Shown: positions 18,590 through 27,963, counted from the stretch's first letter. The stretch is DNA of 64,000 nucleotides from Marinobacter salinexigens (GCF_008370345.1 NZ_VTUU01000007.1:124001-188000); one strand, 5' to 3'. Numbers and translations are program-made. The notes: generated by a model not told the origin, from the letters alone.

Positions 18590-20782
18590 GTGAGAGTTAT
18601 GTTCCTGTGTCTGGCTCTCTTTGCCTTGTTGACCTCGCCAGTGCTGGCCGCAGACCGCCCGAAAGTAGGACTGGTTCTCAGTGGCGGTGGAGCCAAAGGG
18701 TTGGCGCATGTTGGCGTTTTGCGGGTACTGGAAGAAATGAACGTGCCGGTGGATTTTGTGGTGGGCACCAGCGCAGGCTCTGCGGTGGGGGCGCTATATG
18801 CCTCCGGTATGTCAGTAGAGGACATCGAACAACGCTTTATAGAGCTGGACTGGCTGTCCAGTTTCCGGGATGACCCGGGCCGGGTCTACAAGCCGGTACG
18901 GAGAAAGCAGGAAGAGGCGCGCTTTCCACTGACTCCCGGCGTAGGCCTTCGCGCCGATGGTCTGCATGTGGGCGGTGGCATAATCTCCGGCCAGAATCTT
19001 GGCTTCATTCTCAATGAGCTGACCCGGAGCGCAGCTCTGGTTCAGGATTTCGACCATTTGCCCATTCCCTTCCGGGCAGTCGCTACCGACCTGGAAACCG
19101 GGGGCGAAGTGGTCATTGGCGATGGCAACCTGGCCGAAGCCATCCGCGCAAGTATGAGTATTCCAGGTGTCTATGCTCCGGTTGAACGGGGTGGCCGCCT
19201 TCTGGTAGACGGTGGCGTAGCCAACAATCTGCCGGTGAGTGTTGCCCGCGAGATGGGAGCCGACGTGGTGATTGCGGTGGATATCACCGACCCGCTGATG
19301 GAGACGGAAGAGTTGCGGGAAGCCTTTTCGGTGGTCGGTCAGCTCACCACGGTGATGACCCGGAGAAACACCGATCAGCAGCTGGAATCGCTGACTGACC
19401 AGGATATTCTCATCCGCCCGGACCTGCAGGGTTATACCTCTTCCGATTTTTATGACGCGCCGGTGCTCTACGAACTGGGTGCAACGGGAGCGCGCGCCCA
19501 TGCTGTAGAACTGCATCCGCTGTCTGTGGAAAGGCCTGACTGGGTTGCCTTCAAGGCACGTCTGTCATCCCGGACTTTGAGCGCGGGCCCGATTGCCCGC
19601 ATCGAGATTGATCAGCGAGGCAATCTGTCTCAGGACTTTTTGCTCCAGCGTATTCACCAGGAAGTCGGGGATGAGTTGAATGTGGCGGTGCTGGAAGCCG
19701 ACCTCAAACTCATATATGGGTTGGGCTACTACGAAACCGTGTCCTATTCCTTGTCTCCATCCCCGAATGGCACGGTATTGACGATTCGCGTCCGGGAAAA
19801 AAACTGGGGCCCGAACTATCTCTCCTTTGGGCTGAACTACGAGGATAATTTTGAGGGGGATACCCGTTTCAATATTGCCTCATCCCTGCGAATGACAGAA
19901 CTCAACGAGCTGGGGGCAGAATGGCAGACCGGCATTCAGCTGGGTACTGAGCCCTGGGTGCGTACCCAGTGGTACCAACCACTGGACTATGGCTATCAGC
20001 GTTTCCTGGCCGTCGGTGCAGACTACAGTCGGGAAAGCTTCAGCCTTTATGACAACACCGGACTCCGTATCGCGGATGTGGACGTGACTTTTCGCCATGC
20101 GGATCTGTCTCTGGGCATGGAATTGGGTGGGAACGCAGAGCTACGTCTGAAGTATGCCCGGGGTTACGCGACCATTGATGAACAGGTGGGACAGCCAATA
20201 GCTGAGTCGGGGTCGATACACCAGGGCGGCTTCTCGCTTCAGATGCTCCATGATTCTCTGGATGATGCATTTTATCCCCGACATGGAGCGTTCGCCGGTA
20301 TCAGGGGCAAAATCGAAAGAGAGGGTCTGGGCTCCGACCGGCACTTTGATTCGGTAACCGCCATGCTGTTGGGTACGGGTAGTTGGCGAGGTTTCAATCT
20401 GACCGGAATGCTCTATGGCGAGACGGTTACCGGTGGCGAACCGGGCGTCGAAAATGCCGTCCGGTTGGGTGGTTTTCGCCAGCTGTCGGCCTATGCTCCC
20501 GGAGAGATTACCGGGGATAATGGACTGATGGCCGCAGTGTATGCCCGGCAGACGTTCGGCGGCCCGCTGATTCCATGGTTTGCCGGGCTGGGCTTTGAAG
20601 CTGGTAATGCCTGGGAATCACTTGAGGACGCCAGTTGGGGGCGCTCGGTCCGTTCATGGAGTGTATTTGCCGGGGTGGATACCTTTCTGGGACCAGTGCA
20701 GTTGGCGACTGCCTATAGTAATAAGGACGACTGGGCCACCTACCTCAATATCGGTTTCTCGTTTACGCGTTTGTTCTACTAG
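18590..20782 (+). CDS. Patatin-like phospholipase with BamA-like barrel (type Vd-like)
   Basis: A 730-residue exported protein: signal peptide (1-20), then a patatin domain with oxyanion loop SGGGAKG (31-37), nucleophile Ser61 in GTSAG and Asp207 in DGG, so the catalytic dyad is intact. A POTRA-like segment (about 330-400) follows, then a BamA/Omp85-type 16-strand barrel ending in an aromatic residue (RLFY). This is the PlpD/type Vd architecture: a lipase passenger joined to its own outer-membrane barrel. The GTG at 18590 was chosen because it follows AAGGAAAGGAAG and gives a good signal peptide; an earlier GTG abuts the preceding stop. The 3' end overlaps the opposing GntR gene by 20 bases. 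Confidence 0.9.
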   Translation: MRVMFLCLALFALLTSPVLAADRPKVGLVLSGGGAKGLAHVGVLRVLEEMNVPVDFVVGTSAGSAVGALYASGMSVEDIEQRFIELDWLSSFRDDPGRVYKPVRRKQEEARFPLTPGVGLRADGLHVGGGIISGQNLGFILNELTRSAALVQDFDHLPIPFRAVATDLETGGEVVIGDGNLAEAIRASMSIPGVYAPVERGGRLLVDGGVANNLPVSVAREMGADVVIAVDITDPLMETEELREAFSVVGQLTTVMTRRNTDQQLESLTDQDILIRPDLQGYTSSDFYDAPVLYELGATGARAHAVELHPLSVERPDWVAFKARLSSRTLSAGPIARIEIDQRGNLSQDFLLQRIHQEVGDELNVAVLEADLKLIYGLGYYETVSYSLSPSPNGTVLTIRVREKNWGPNYLSFGLNYEDNFEGDTRFNIASSLRMTELNELGAEWQTGIQLGTEPWVRTQWYQPLDYGYQRFLAVGADYSRESFSLYDNTGLRIADVDVTFRHADLSLGMELGGNAELRLKYARGYATIDEQVGQPIAESGSIHQGGFSLQMLHDSLDDAFYPRHGAFAGIRGKIEREGLGSDRHFDSVTAMLLGTGSWRGFNLTGMLYGETVTGGEPGVENAVRLGGFRQLSAYAPGEITGDNGLMAAVYARQTFGGPLIPWFAGLGFEAGNAWESLEDASWGRSVRSWSVFAGVDTFLGPVQLATAYSNKDDWATYLNIGFSFTRLFY

Positions 20783-21440
20783 AGGCTTCTATCGCGTCCA
20801 GGACCTGCTGGCATTGCTGAAGTGCAAATCTGTGCAGTATGTCTGCCAGCTTGTCTTCATCTCGCTCCCTGATGGCTCTGATGGACTCCTGCATGTGGGC
20901 AAGGTTGTCTTCCAGTATCTGCTTGCCGCCGAACTGGAACGCGGCGAAGGCGCAACGCCTGGCTGATGGCCAGAGGTCGTCAATGGCGGAAACGATAAAG
21001 TAGTTGTCAGCGTACGCCAGCGAGGCTTTGGTGTATTCGATGCCCAGCTCAAGGAAGGTCATCAGGTCATTGTTCCGATAGCAGCTGTCCATACGCTGGT
21101 ACAGGGATTCGAGTTTCTGCATATCATCTTCCTGCCACAAGCGGGCCAGCTTACGGCCGGTGTGGGTCAGGTAGAGTTCCAGGACTTCGTGGAGGCTGCG
21201 AACGAAGAACTCATCAAGTGGTGTCACAAAAGCACCCTTGCGTGGCACGTTGCGGACCAGGTGGCGCTTCTCCAGGAGCAGCAGGGCTTCCCGCACAGAA
21301 CCGTGGCTGACATCCATCTGCTTGGCCATGGCAGCTTCGAAAATACGCTCCCCTGATCCCAGTTGGTCAAAAACAATCAGGTTTTCTATGTGGCGGGCGA
21401 CCTGTTCGGTCAGGGTTTCCTTGGGCTTGAACGCATTCAT
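20763..21440 (-). CDS. GntR-family (FadR subfamily) transcription regulator
   Basis: A 225-residue regulator. The N-terminal winged helix (about 8-75) contains SHGSVREALLLLEKRHLVRNVPRKGAFV, the GntR signature. The all-helical C-terminal half (about 85-220) looks like an FCD ligand/metal domain. Its ligand and targets are unknown. It stands alone: 20 bases of 3' overlap with the patatin gene, and cls ends 84 bases beyond its start. It could control itself or the cls region, but no operator is visible. Confidence 0.88.
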   Translation of the reverse strand: MNAFKPKETLTEQVARHIENLIVFDQLGSGERIFEAAMAKQMDVSHGSVREALLLLEKRHLVRNVPRKGAFVTPLDEFFVRSLHEVLELYLTHTGRKLARLWQEDDMQKLESLYQRMDSCYRNNDLMTFLELGIEYTKASLAYADNYFIVSAIDDLWPSARRCAFAAFQFGGKQILEDNLAHMQESIRAIRERDEDKLADILHRFALQQCQQVLDAIEASSRTNA

Positions 21441-21524
21441 GGTTGTGTTTCGCTAAAGCAGACGGCGGGTTCAGACAGGCATAGTCGCATAATTCCCTGA
21501 GTCGAAACCAGTGCGCGCAGCTGC

Positions 21525-22955
21525 TTAGAGAATGGGTGCGAACAGCCGGCTGGCGCGGCAACCGAGCCGGAACAGAATGGAACGTTGCCGGTAGTCGTCC
21601 TCGGTCATCAGGCGGCAGTTGTCGAGATCCTCTTTTAACATCGCTTCAACACTGCTCAGGAAGTGAGATGCGGTGGTAACCGCGGTGATCTCAAAGTTCA
21701 GGCGCATGGAGCGGTTGTCGAGATTGGCTGTTCCGACAGCTGAATAGCGATCGTCCACCAGGATGACTTTTTGATGCATGAAACCCGGTTGGTAACGGTA
21801 GATCTGGATGCCTGCTTTGCAGGCCTGAACAAGATAAGAATATGCGGCCAGCCGGATAAGCCGGTTGTCGGATTTCTCCGGTATCAGGATGCGCACATCC
21901 ACGCCTCGCATCGCGGCCAGTTGCAGGGCGTTGAGTACCTGCAGGTCAGGAACAAAATAGGGCGAAGCGATCCACAGTCGGGTGCGGGCATTGTTGATGC
22001 AGTTGAGGAAGAACAGAGTACAGGTTTCCCAGTCGTCTGCAGGGCCGGTAGGTAATACCAGGACTTCATCCTTGCCGGGGGGGATGTCCGCAGACGTCCA
22101 GTCCAGCTGCGGCTGCTGATCACTGGCCCAGTTCCAGTCCTCCAGCCAGGCCAGTTGCAGGCCAGTAACGGCCGGCCCTTCAATCCGACAGTGGGTGTCC
22201 CGCCAGGGCTCCTGGTCGATAAAGGTTCCCAGGTATTCGTCTCCCAGGTTAATGCCGCCGACAAATCCGACTTTGCCATCGCAGACCAGCAGCTTGCGAT
22301 GGTTGCGAAAATTGATCTGGAATCGCCTGCGGCGGATGTTGCCATTGCCGAAAGACGCTACCCGGGCGCCTGCCGCGGATAGCTGGTCAAGGTAGGTTCT
22401 CGGCAGCCAGACGCTGCCAATGTCATCATAGAGAAACCAGACTTCTACACCTTGTGCCAGTTTACGTTCCAGGATCGACTTGATGCGCTGGCCGACGCGG
22501 TCTGAACGAATAATGTAGAACTCGAGGAGGATATAGTGCCGGGCGTCCTCCATGGCCTCGAACAAAGCCTCGAAAGTGGCTGCACCGTCTCTGAGTAGCG
22601 TGCACTGATTACCATCGGTAAACGGTTGGCGCCCGAGTTTGCAGAGCACTTGTAACTCGTCTTCGAAGCGTTCCGAAGCGGGCTTGGGAATGGAGGTGGT
22701 TTGCTGTTCGAACCGGTTCAGCAGGCTGGTCAGCCGTTCATCTCCCATCCGGCGGACCTTGACGTAACCGCCGAAACGGTAACGCCCGAACATGACAAAT
22801 AGTGGAACGGCCAGGTAGGGTAGGCCGACAAGTCCGATTATCCAGGCGATGGCGCCCTGTGCCGTGCGGTAGGTAAGGAGAATCCGATAGATGCATGCAA
22901 ATGCTGCAAGATAGATCAGGCCGACGACGACCGCGACGAAAGAAAAGTCTGGCAT
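21525..22955 (-). CDS. cls: Cardiolipin synthase (phospholipase D family)
   Basis: Membrane enzyme that condenses phosphatidylglycerol into cardiolipin. Two N-terminal membrane segments (about 5-24 and 34-56) are followed by two HKD motifs: HRKLLVCDGKVGFVGG and HQKVILVDDRYSAVGTANLDNRS, as in ClsA-type proteins (476 residues, normal length). Its ATG overlaps the stop of the upstream AraC-family gene (TAATG), so the two are translationally coupled and the regulator and enzyme are likely one transcription unit. Confidence 0.93.
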   Translation of the reverse strand: MPDFSFVAVVVGLIYLAAFACIYRILLTYRTAQGAIAWIIGLVGLPYLAVPLFVMFGRYRFGGYVKVRRMGDERLTSLLNRFEQQTTSIPKPASERFEDELQVLCKLGRQPFTDGNQCTLLRDGAATFEALFEAMEDARHYILLEFYIIRSDRVGQRIKSILERKLAQGVEVWFLYDDIGSVWLPRTYLDQLSAAGARVASFGNGNIRRRRFQINFRNHRKLLVCDGKVGFVGGINLGDEYLGTFIDQEPWRDTHCRIEGPAVTGLQLAWLEDWNWASDQQPQLDWTSADIPPGKDEVLVLPTGPADDWETCTLFFLNCINNARTRLWIASPYFVPDLQVLNALQLAAMRGVDVRILIPEKSDNRLIRLAAYSYLVQACKAGIQIYRYQPGFMHQKVILVDDRYSAVGTANLDNRSMRLNFEITAVTTASHFLSSVEAMLKEDLDNCRLMTEDDYRQRSILFRLGCRASRLFAPIL

Positions 22956-24040
22956 TATTGGTCCTTGTGTCCAGTCGTGCTGCCGGTCGCGACAGACGTT
23001 GCCTCAAGGGTTTGATGGCTGGCCCGGTACTGGGCGGGTGACGAACCGGTCCAGCGCTTGAATGCGCGGCTGAATGCACTGAGCTCCGAGAATCCGAGCA
23101 GAAAGGCGATTTCACCAAGAGCGTATTGGCCGGCCGCAACATACCTGAGAGCTTTGTCCTTGCGCACCTGTTCAACCAGGTCGTGGAAGCTCAGCCCCTC
23201 TTTTTTCAGCTTCCGGTAAAGCGTTTGACGGCTCATGTGACACTGGCGGGCCAGGGTGTCCGCATCTATCCGGTCTGTTGCCATCTGCCGGGAAATCAGG
23301 CGGCGGACCTTGCGGCCAAAGGAGCGCCGGGTCTGTAATCGTGCCAGAACCGCGTTGACCTGTTTCAGAACGGCGGAATAGACGTAGGGGTTGCGCTGAG
23401 GGATCGGTTGGGCAAGGTGTCTGGTGTGGAATGCCAGCCGGGTGATGCCCGCGCCAAAATGTACGGGCCCGCCAAACAGCTTTTCGTACTCATCGCCGTA
23501 GGCAGGTTTGGGATGGGCTATCTCTGCCCATTCGGCTTGCAGGCCAGCGTGGATGAAATGGCGGGTCCGGCTCAGAGCGGCGGCGAGGGTCCGGTCCATA
23601 TCCTGTCGGCAATAATGGTCAGGGGTATCCGGTTGCCAGGTCAGAATGGCCAGATCACCGGTTTGCTCGAAGCTCAGTATGATGGATTCGTTGATCAGGC
23701 GATGCAGCCTGACATACTGGGTGACTGCTTCCCCGAGGGTATCGCAGTTAAAGAAGACATGCCCGACCAACCCCATTCGTTCCGGGTCAATGACCTGGCC
23801 TGCGTGCAGTCCCACGCCGGCATCCCCGGTGACTGACTCGGCATAATCCCAGAGCCGGTAGTGGGCCGAGGCGGGAACCCGCAGATCAGGATCAGACAGA
23901 GTATGGAGATTGAGGCCGGTGATCTGTTCAACCCGAGCCTTATCCAGTACGCCCTGGCGTTCGAGATAATGCACCAGCGCCAGAGTGCTTGAGGCTGCCA
24001 CAAGGGGGGTGTCGGATGGGGCGAGTTCGGCCGGAATCAC
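22955..24040 (-). CDS. AraC-family regulator with Arabinose_bd-type N-terminus
   Basis: A regulator of 361 residues from the chosen GTG. The N-terminal 200 residues resemble the ligand-binding domain of OruR/ArgR-like AraC proteins (PF12625 type), with VGLHAGQVIDPERMGLVGHVFFNCDTLGEAV typical. The C-terminal HTH pair contains MSRQTLYRKLKKEG and the conserved IAFLLGFSELSAFSRAFKRWTGSSPAQYR. An in-frame TTG at 24115 would add 25 hydrophobic residues without a ribosome site. It is coupled to cls through TAATG, and divergent from the 30-codon ORF at 24193. The ligand is unknown. Confidence 0.88.
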   Translation of the reverse strand: MIPAELAPSDTPLVAASSTLALVHYLERQGVLDKARVEQITGLNLHTLSDPDLRVPASAHYRLWDYAESVTGDAGVGLHAGQVIDPERMGLVGHVFFNCDTLGEAVTQYVRLHRLINESIILSFEQTGDLAILTWQPDTPDHYCRQDMDRTLAAALSRTRHFIHAGLQAEWAEIAHPKPAYGDEYEKLFGGPVHFGAGITRLAFHTRHLAQPIPQRNPYVYSAVLKQVNAVLARLQTRRSFGRKVRRLISRQMATDRIDADTLARQCHMSRQTLYRKLKKEGLSFHDLVEQVRKDKALRYVAAGQYALGEIAFLLGFSELSAFSRAFKRWTGSSPAQYRASHQTLEATSVATGSTTGHKDQ

Positions 24041-24192
24041 AGTATCCGTTTCCAATATGAACAGGCTGTCATCGACACTGATACAAAATGTCAAATGGAT
24101 GAGACGCCCTGTCAACGGTTTGTTGTTGTAGTAACGATAGCATGTAAGTCACCAGGTTGGAGTAATCCGTAGGCGTAATCAGGAGGTGTCTT

Positions 24193-24285
24193 ATGGAACA
24201 GGAAATTTTTGTGCCGCACAGCACGTACGAGCGTGAGAATGTAGTGGCATTAGCCGAGTATCTGAACAGCATTTTCTACTGTTGA
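24193..24285 (+). CDS. Candidate 30-residue peptide ORF with strong Shine-Dalgarno
   Basis: An ATG follows a perfect AGGAGG (24181-24186) at seven bases and opens a 30-codon frame: start MEQEIFVPHSTYER, end LAEYLNSIFYC, then TGA. A strong intrinsic terminator follows 30 bases later, so the whole unit (24.1-24.34 kb) looks like a tiny dedicated transcript. It is divergent from the AraC-cls pair. I do not recognise the peptide; the Tyr/Cys-rich C-terminus is reminiscent of modified-peptide precursors or regulatory leader peptides, but no maturation enzyme gene adjoins it. A regulatory RNA with a leader ORF is an alternative. Confidence 0.5.
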   Translation: MEQEIFVPHSTYERENVVALAEYLNSIFYC

Positions 24286-24314
24286 TCAGCCAGGCGTAAA
24301 GCCTATGACCTTGA

Positions 24315-24340
24315 GGCCGGGTAACCCCCGGCCTTTTTTT
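24315..24340 (+). terminator. Rho-independent terminator
   Basis: Stem GGCCGGG / CCCGGCC with a short loop, followed by seven T. It is about 30 bases after the 30-codon ORF and 107 bases before the hydrolase ATG, so it closes the small transcript. Confidence 0.9.
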
Positions 24341-24446
24341 GTGTCATTTTAAGCTCTCCGGATGTTCCGGGCCTTGCCCACTGCACAGGCAGTGGTAATG
24401 TATCCCGCCTGACTTGTATCAATGGCGATTCGGAGACTGGTTGTCC

Positions 24447-25238
24447 ATGAGTGTAGAACTGAACCATCGTATTACCGGTGAGGGTGCCCCTCTGATCCTG
24501 CTGCACGGCCTGTTCGGCTCGCTGGAAAACCTGGGAGGCATTACCCGCCGTTTGCAGGATGAGTGGCAGATTCATGCTCTGGATGAGCGCAACCATGGCA
24601 GCTCACCCCATACAGATGACATGGATTACCCCTCGATGGCGGAAGATGTTATCGCCTACATGGATGCTCAGGGTATAGACAGCGCGAGCCTGTTGGGGCA
24701 CTCCATGGGGGGCAAAGTGGCCATGCAAGTGGCGTTGATGGCCCCGGAGCGGGTAGACAAGCTGATCGTGGCTGACATTGCCCCGGTGAACTACAAGCCT
24801 CGCCACGATGCCATTCTTGAAGGGCTGACAACAACCGATCTGGCGGCAGTAAAGTCCAGGCAGGACGCAGAGAATCATCTGACGGAGTATGTGGATATCC
24901 CGTCTATCAGACAGTTCCTGCTCAAGAATCTGGTTCGGGTCCCCAGGGACGAGCAGGTTTCCGGCGGCCCGGTATTTCGCTGGCGCATGAATCTGCCGGT
25001 GATTAACAATCTCTACGCCAACCTCGCCAAGGCTCCTGCGGGCGATGGACCATTCAACGGGCCAGTGCTGTTCATCAAGGGAGCGGATTCGGCGTATATC
25101 CAGGAAAAACACCGGGAGCAAATACAGAGCCTGTTCCCGGCTGCGGAGTTGCGGATCATCCGCGATACCGGCCACTGGTTGCATGTGGATAAGGCTGATA
25201 CGTTTACCGCGCTCTGCCGCCGTTTCCTGAAATCCTGA
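24447..25238 (+). CDS. Alpha/beta-hydrolase, YbfF-like esterase
   Basis: A 263-residue soluble esterase of the YbfF family. LILLHGLFGS forms the oxyanion region and the nucleophile elbow is GHSMGGK. LDERNHGSS is the typical YbfF segment, and the C-terminal DTGHWLHVDKADTF holds the catalytic His. E. coli YbfF hydrolyses short acyl-CoA and esters in vitro; the physiological substrate is unsettled. The ATG at 24447 was chosen; an in-frame TTG 33 bases earlier has no ribosome site and falls close to the preceding terminator. It has its own promoter region and may be read on into the next genes. Confidence 0.9.
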   Translation: MSVELNHRITGEGAPLILLHGLFGSLENLGGITRRLQDEWQIHALDERNHGSSPHTDDMDYPSMAEDVIAYMDAQGIDSASLLGHSMGGKVAMQVALMAPERVDKLIVADIAPVNYKPRHDAILEGLTTTDLAAVKSRQDAENHLTEYVDIPSIRQFLLKNLVRVPRDEQVSGGPVFRWRMNLPVINNLYANLAKAPAGDGPFNGPVLFIKGADSAYIQEKHREQIQSLFPAAELRIIRDTGHWLHVDKADTFTALCRRFLKS

Positions 25239-25354
25239 CGTCCTGAAGCCGACAGGGACAGCTCCAACGGTTGTGTTCAAGGCCCTCTTACCATCTGCTA
25301 AGGTTAAGCCAGCGCGAATGTATCCAGACAACCGATAACAAGCGGATAAGAACC

Positions 25355-26440
25355 ATGAAATGGATAATGGCAGCGGCCTTGGCCCTGTTTCTGCTGGTAG
25401 GTGGTTTCCTGCTGAGTCCCTCTCCGATTGACAGTGCTGCCTGGCAGGCGCCGGCGCCGGTGGCGATGAGTGGCCCATTGGCGCCGAATGAGCTGCTGCG
25501 TCAGGCCGATTTGTTAGCCCGGGGCGAGATCTACGGCCCGGAGGATACGGCCGTCAGTTCAGAGGGTGTGGTTTACGCAGGGACCCAGGACGGCAAGATT
25601 GTCCGTGTCATGCCGGATGGCAAGGTAGAAACCTGGCTTGAGCCGGGTGGGCGCCCGCTGGGTATGGTCTTTGACGGGAAAGGGAATCTGATTGTCGCTG
25701 ACGCCTGGAAAGGGCTCGTCTCCGTTGCGCCGGACCGGACGCTGTCAATCCTGACTCGTGAAGCGGAGGGCACCCCGTTTCGTTTTACCGATGATGTTGA
25801 TATTGCGCCGGACGGCCGGATTTACTTCTCCGACGCCAGTTCCCGTTTCCATCAGCCGGATTACCGGCTCGACCTGATGGAAATGCGTCCCTACGGCCGA
25901 TTGCTCCGCTACTCCCCCCGCAATGGTAAAACCGAGGTCATTGTCAGGAATCTCTATTTTGCCAATGGGGTGGCGGTATCTCCGGACGGTGATTTTGTTC
26001 TGGTGAACGAAACCTGGAAATACCGGATTCTTCGCCATTGGCTTAAGGGCCCGAAAGCGGGGCAGACCGATATCTTCGCGGATAACCTGCCTGGTTTCCC
26101 GGATAACCTGGCGGTAGATAGCAAAGGTCGTTACTGGGTGGCATTTCCCACCTTGCGAAACCCCCAGATGGATTTCCTGCACAAGCATCCCTGGCTCAAG
26201 AACCTGGTGGCAAAGCTACCCGAAAGTCTTCAGCCAAAGCCCCAGGCATACGGCCTGGCGGTAGCCTTTGATCGGAATGGCAAGGTGCTGACCAGTCTCC
26301 ATGACACAAGTGGCGATCACCTCCAGGAAATCACTTCGGTGAACCCTGTTGGTAGCTACCTATACTTTGGTTCACTTCACAATGATCGTATCGGGCGGTT
26401 ACCGTTACGGGCCATTCCGGGGTTCGGAGAAGAACAATGA
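25355..26440 (+). CDS. SMP-30/strictosidine synthase-like beta-propeller protein
   Basis: A 361-residue protein. The first 25 residues (MKWIMAAALALFLLVGGFLL) are an uncleaved anchor or signal peptide. The rest is a six-bladed propeller with the family pattern: GPEDTAVSSEGVVYAGTQDGKI, RPLGMVFDGKGNLIVADAWKGL, FTDDVDIAPDGRIYFSDASSRF and FANGVAVSPDGDFVLVNETWKYRI. Relatives hydrolyse lactones or have unknown roles in the periplasm. Its stop overlaps the start of the thioesterase gene (ATGA), indicating one operon. The substrate cannot be read from the sequence. Confidence 0.85.
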   Translation: MKWIMAAALALFLLVGGFLLSPSPIDSAAWQAPAPVAMSGPLAPNELLRQADLLARGEIYGPEDTAVSSEGVVYAGTQDGKIVRVMPDGKVETWLEPGGRPLGMVFDGKGNLIVADAWKGLVSVAPDRTLSILTREAEGTPFRFTDDVDIAPDGRIYFSDASSRFHQPDYRLDLMEMRPYGRLLRYSPRNGKTEVIVRNLYFANGVAVSPDGDFVLVNETWKYRILRHWLKGPKAGQTDIFADNLPGFPDNLAVDSKGRYWVAFPTLRNPQMDFLHKHPWLKNLVAKLPESLQPKPQAYGLAVAFDRNGKVLTSLHDTSGDHLQEITSVNPVGSYLYFGSLHNDRIGRLPLRAIPGFGEEQ

Positions 26441-26910
26441 CCACCGAAAAGACGTTCCAGTGGGATCTGCCTGATCCGTTCACGATCGACATTGTCGTAC
26501 GGGACGAAGATACCGATCGCCTGGGGCATGCCAATAATGTGGTGTACGTGCGCTGGCTTGAGGACATCAGCTGGGCACATATTGACAGCCTGGGTATGAC
26601 CTGGGAATTGCACGAAGAAACCGGCAAGGCCATGGCCATTACCCGGACCGAGATTGACTACCTGATGCCTGCAAATGCCGGAGACCGTCTGGTTCTGGCA
26701 ACCTGGCTGACCGGTTATGATGGTAAGTTCCGGTCGTCCCGGCAGTTCCAGCTGATTCGTCCGGTTGATGGGAAGACCCTGGTTCGGGCGGTGTCGACTC
26801 ATGCCTGTGTCGATCTGAAAAGCCAGCGGCCGTCCCGGGCTCCGAAACCCTTTGCGGACATTCTGGGTGGCGCGGTGGTCGCTGGCGGAAAGAACGCAGG
26901 CTTCAACTGA
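26437..26910 (+). CDS. Acyl-CoA thioesterase (4HBT hotdog family)
   Basis: A 157-residue hotdog protein of the 4-hydroxybenzoyl-CoA thioesterase type. The active-site segment VRDEDTDRLGHANNVVYVRWLED matches the D-x-D-xx-GHxNN-xx-Y pattern of YbgC-like enzymes, with the catalytic Asp retained. It probably hydrolyses an acyl-CoA in the cytosol; the chain length is unknown. It is translationally coupled to the propeller gene through a 4-base overlap. It is followed after 75 bases by an oxidoreductase gene. Confidence 0.9.
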   Translation: MTTEKTFQWDLPDPFTIDIVVRDEDTDRLGHANNVVYVRWLEDISWAHIDSLGMTWELHEETGKAMAITRTEIDYLMPANAGDRLVLATWLTGYDGKFRSSRQFQLIRPVDGKTLVRAVSTHACVDLKSQRPSRAPKPFADILGGAVVAGGKNAGFN

Positions 26911-26985
26911 ACCGCTGGTGTTGGCAACTTCTGCTAGTCTGAATGAATCCCTGTATCCCGTTATCACTGCAGTCTGGAGAGCATC

Positions 26986-27963
26986 ATGGAACAGTCCAAC
27001 CCGATTACCGAGCCCATGCGTCACGTCGTTTACGATCAGTTCGGGGAGCGTGATGTCCTGAAAGTTATCCAGTCAGAAGTCCCTGAGCCGGAGGCTGACC
27101 AGGTTCTGATCCGGGTACACGGCGCAGGCCTTAACCCCATTGACTGGAAAACCAGGAAGGGGCTCGGTTTTGCGGCCCGGCAGATCGAGAATTCACTGCC
27201 CTGGACTCCGGGCTATGACATGGCGGGAGAGGTTGTGGCCGTCGGTGAAGAGGTAACGACCCTCAGCCCGGGAGACAGGGTAATGGGCATGATCGGGTTT
27301 CCATCCTCTGGCGGTGGCTATTCCCAGTACGCCGTGGCCGGGGCTGATGAGTTGGCGATTGTGCCTGATGAGCTGGATCTGGTGGCAGCGAGCGGGGTGC
27401 CACTGGCGGCCCTGACCGCCTGGCAGGCGCTGTTTGAAGTCGCCAAGCTGGAATCTGGTCAGAAAATACTGATTCATGCAGGAGCTGGCGGCGTCGGACA
27501 TTTTGCCGTTCAGTTTGCACTGGAGCGCGGTGCTCACGTTATTGCCACGGCCTCCGCGAATAACCGGGATTTCCTGGCGGGATTGGGGGTGCATGAGGTT
27601 ATTGATTACCACACGACGGATGTGGGAGAAGAGTGTTACGGCCTCGACGTGGTGCTTGATCTGGTCGGAGGAGAAGCGGGTAAGCGCTCGCTGCATACGC
27701 TTGGGGAGCATGGTGTCCTGGTGACTATTCCGACTGTGACAGCTGATGAAATTATCAGCACCGCAGAGTCCATGGGGCTGAGGGCACACGGAATGACGGT
27801 ACGCCCGGATGCCTTCCACCTGGATGAGATTGCCGAACTGATCGAAGACGGTGACGTTAAGGTGCACATTGATCGGACGTTCCCGCTGGAGCAGGTAGCC
27901 GACGCCCACGAATTACTCGAAGGCGGTCACGTACGAGGCAAGCTCGTTCTCGATTGCCGTTGA
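26986..27963 (+). CDS. NADP-dependent MDR oxidoreductase (quinone reductase-like)
   Basis: A 325-residue zinc-free medium-chain dehydrogenase/reductase. The N-terminal GroES-like domain (GAGLNPIDWKTRKG) precedes the nucleotide-binding motif HAGAGGVGHFAVQFA (AGAGGVGxxA). The cysteine and histidine zinc ligands of alcohol dehydrogenases are absent, so quinones or enones are likely substrates. It follows the thioesterase by 75 bases. Its stop codon lies in a perfect palindrome shared with the convergent antiporter gene. Confidence 0.9.
   Translation: MEQSNPITEPMRHVVYDQFGERDVLKVIQSEVPEPEADQVLIRVHGAGLNPIDWKTRKGLGFAARQIENSLPWTPGYDMAGEVVAVGEEVTTLSPGDRVMGMIGFPSSGGGYSQYAVAGADELAIVPDELDLVAASGVPLAALTAWQALFEVAKLESGQKILIHAGAGGVGHFAVQFALERGAHVIATASANNRDFLAGLGVHEVIDYHTTDVGEECYGLDVVLDLVGGEAGKRSLHTLGEHGVLVTIPTVTADEIISTAESMGLRAHGMTVRPDAFHLDEIAELIEDGDVKVHIDRTFPLEQVADAHELLEGGHVRGKLVLDCR

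Noticed and set aside
20763..20782. 20-base overlap of the patatin and GntR genes as a sign of frame error
   Set aside because: Both proteins end naturally for their families; short 3' overlaps of convergent genes recur here (also 14245-14251 and 33445-33460).
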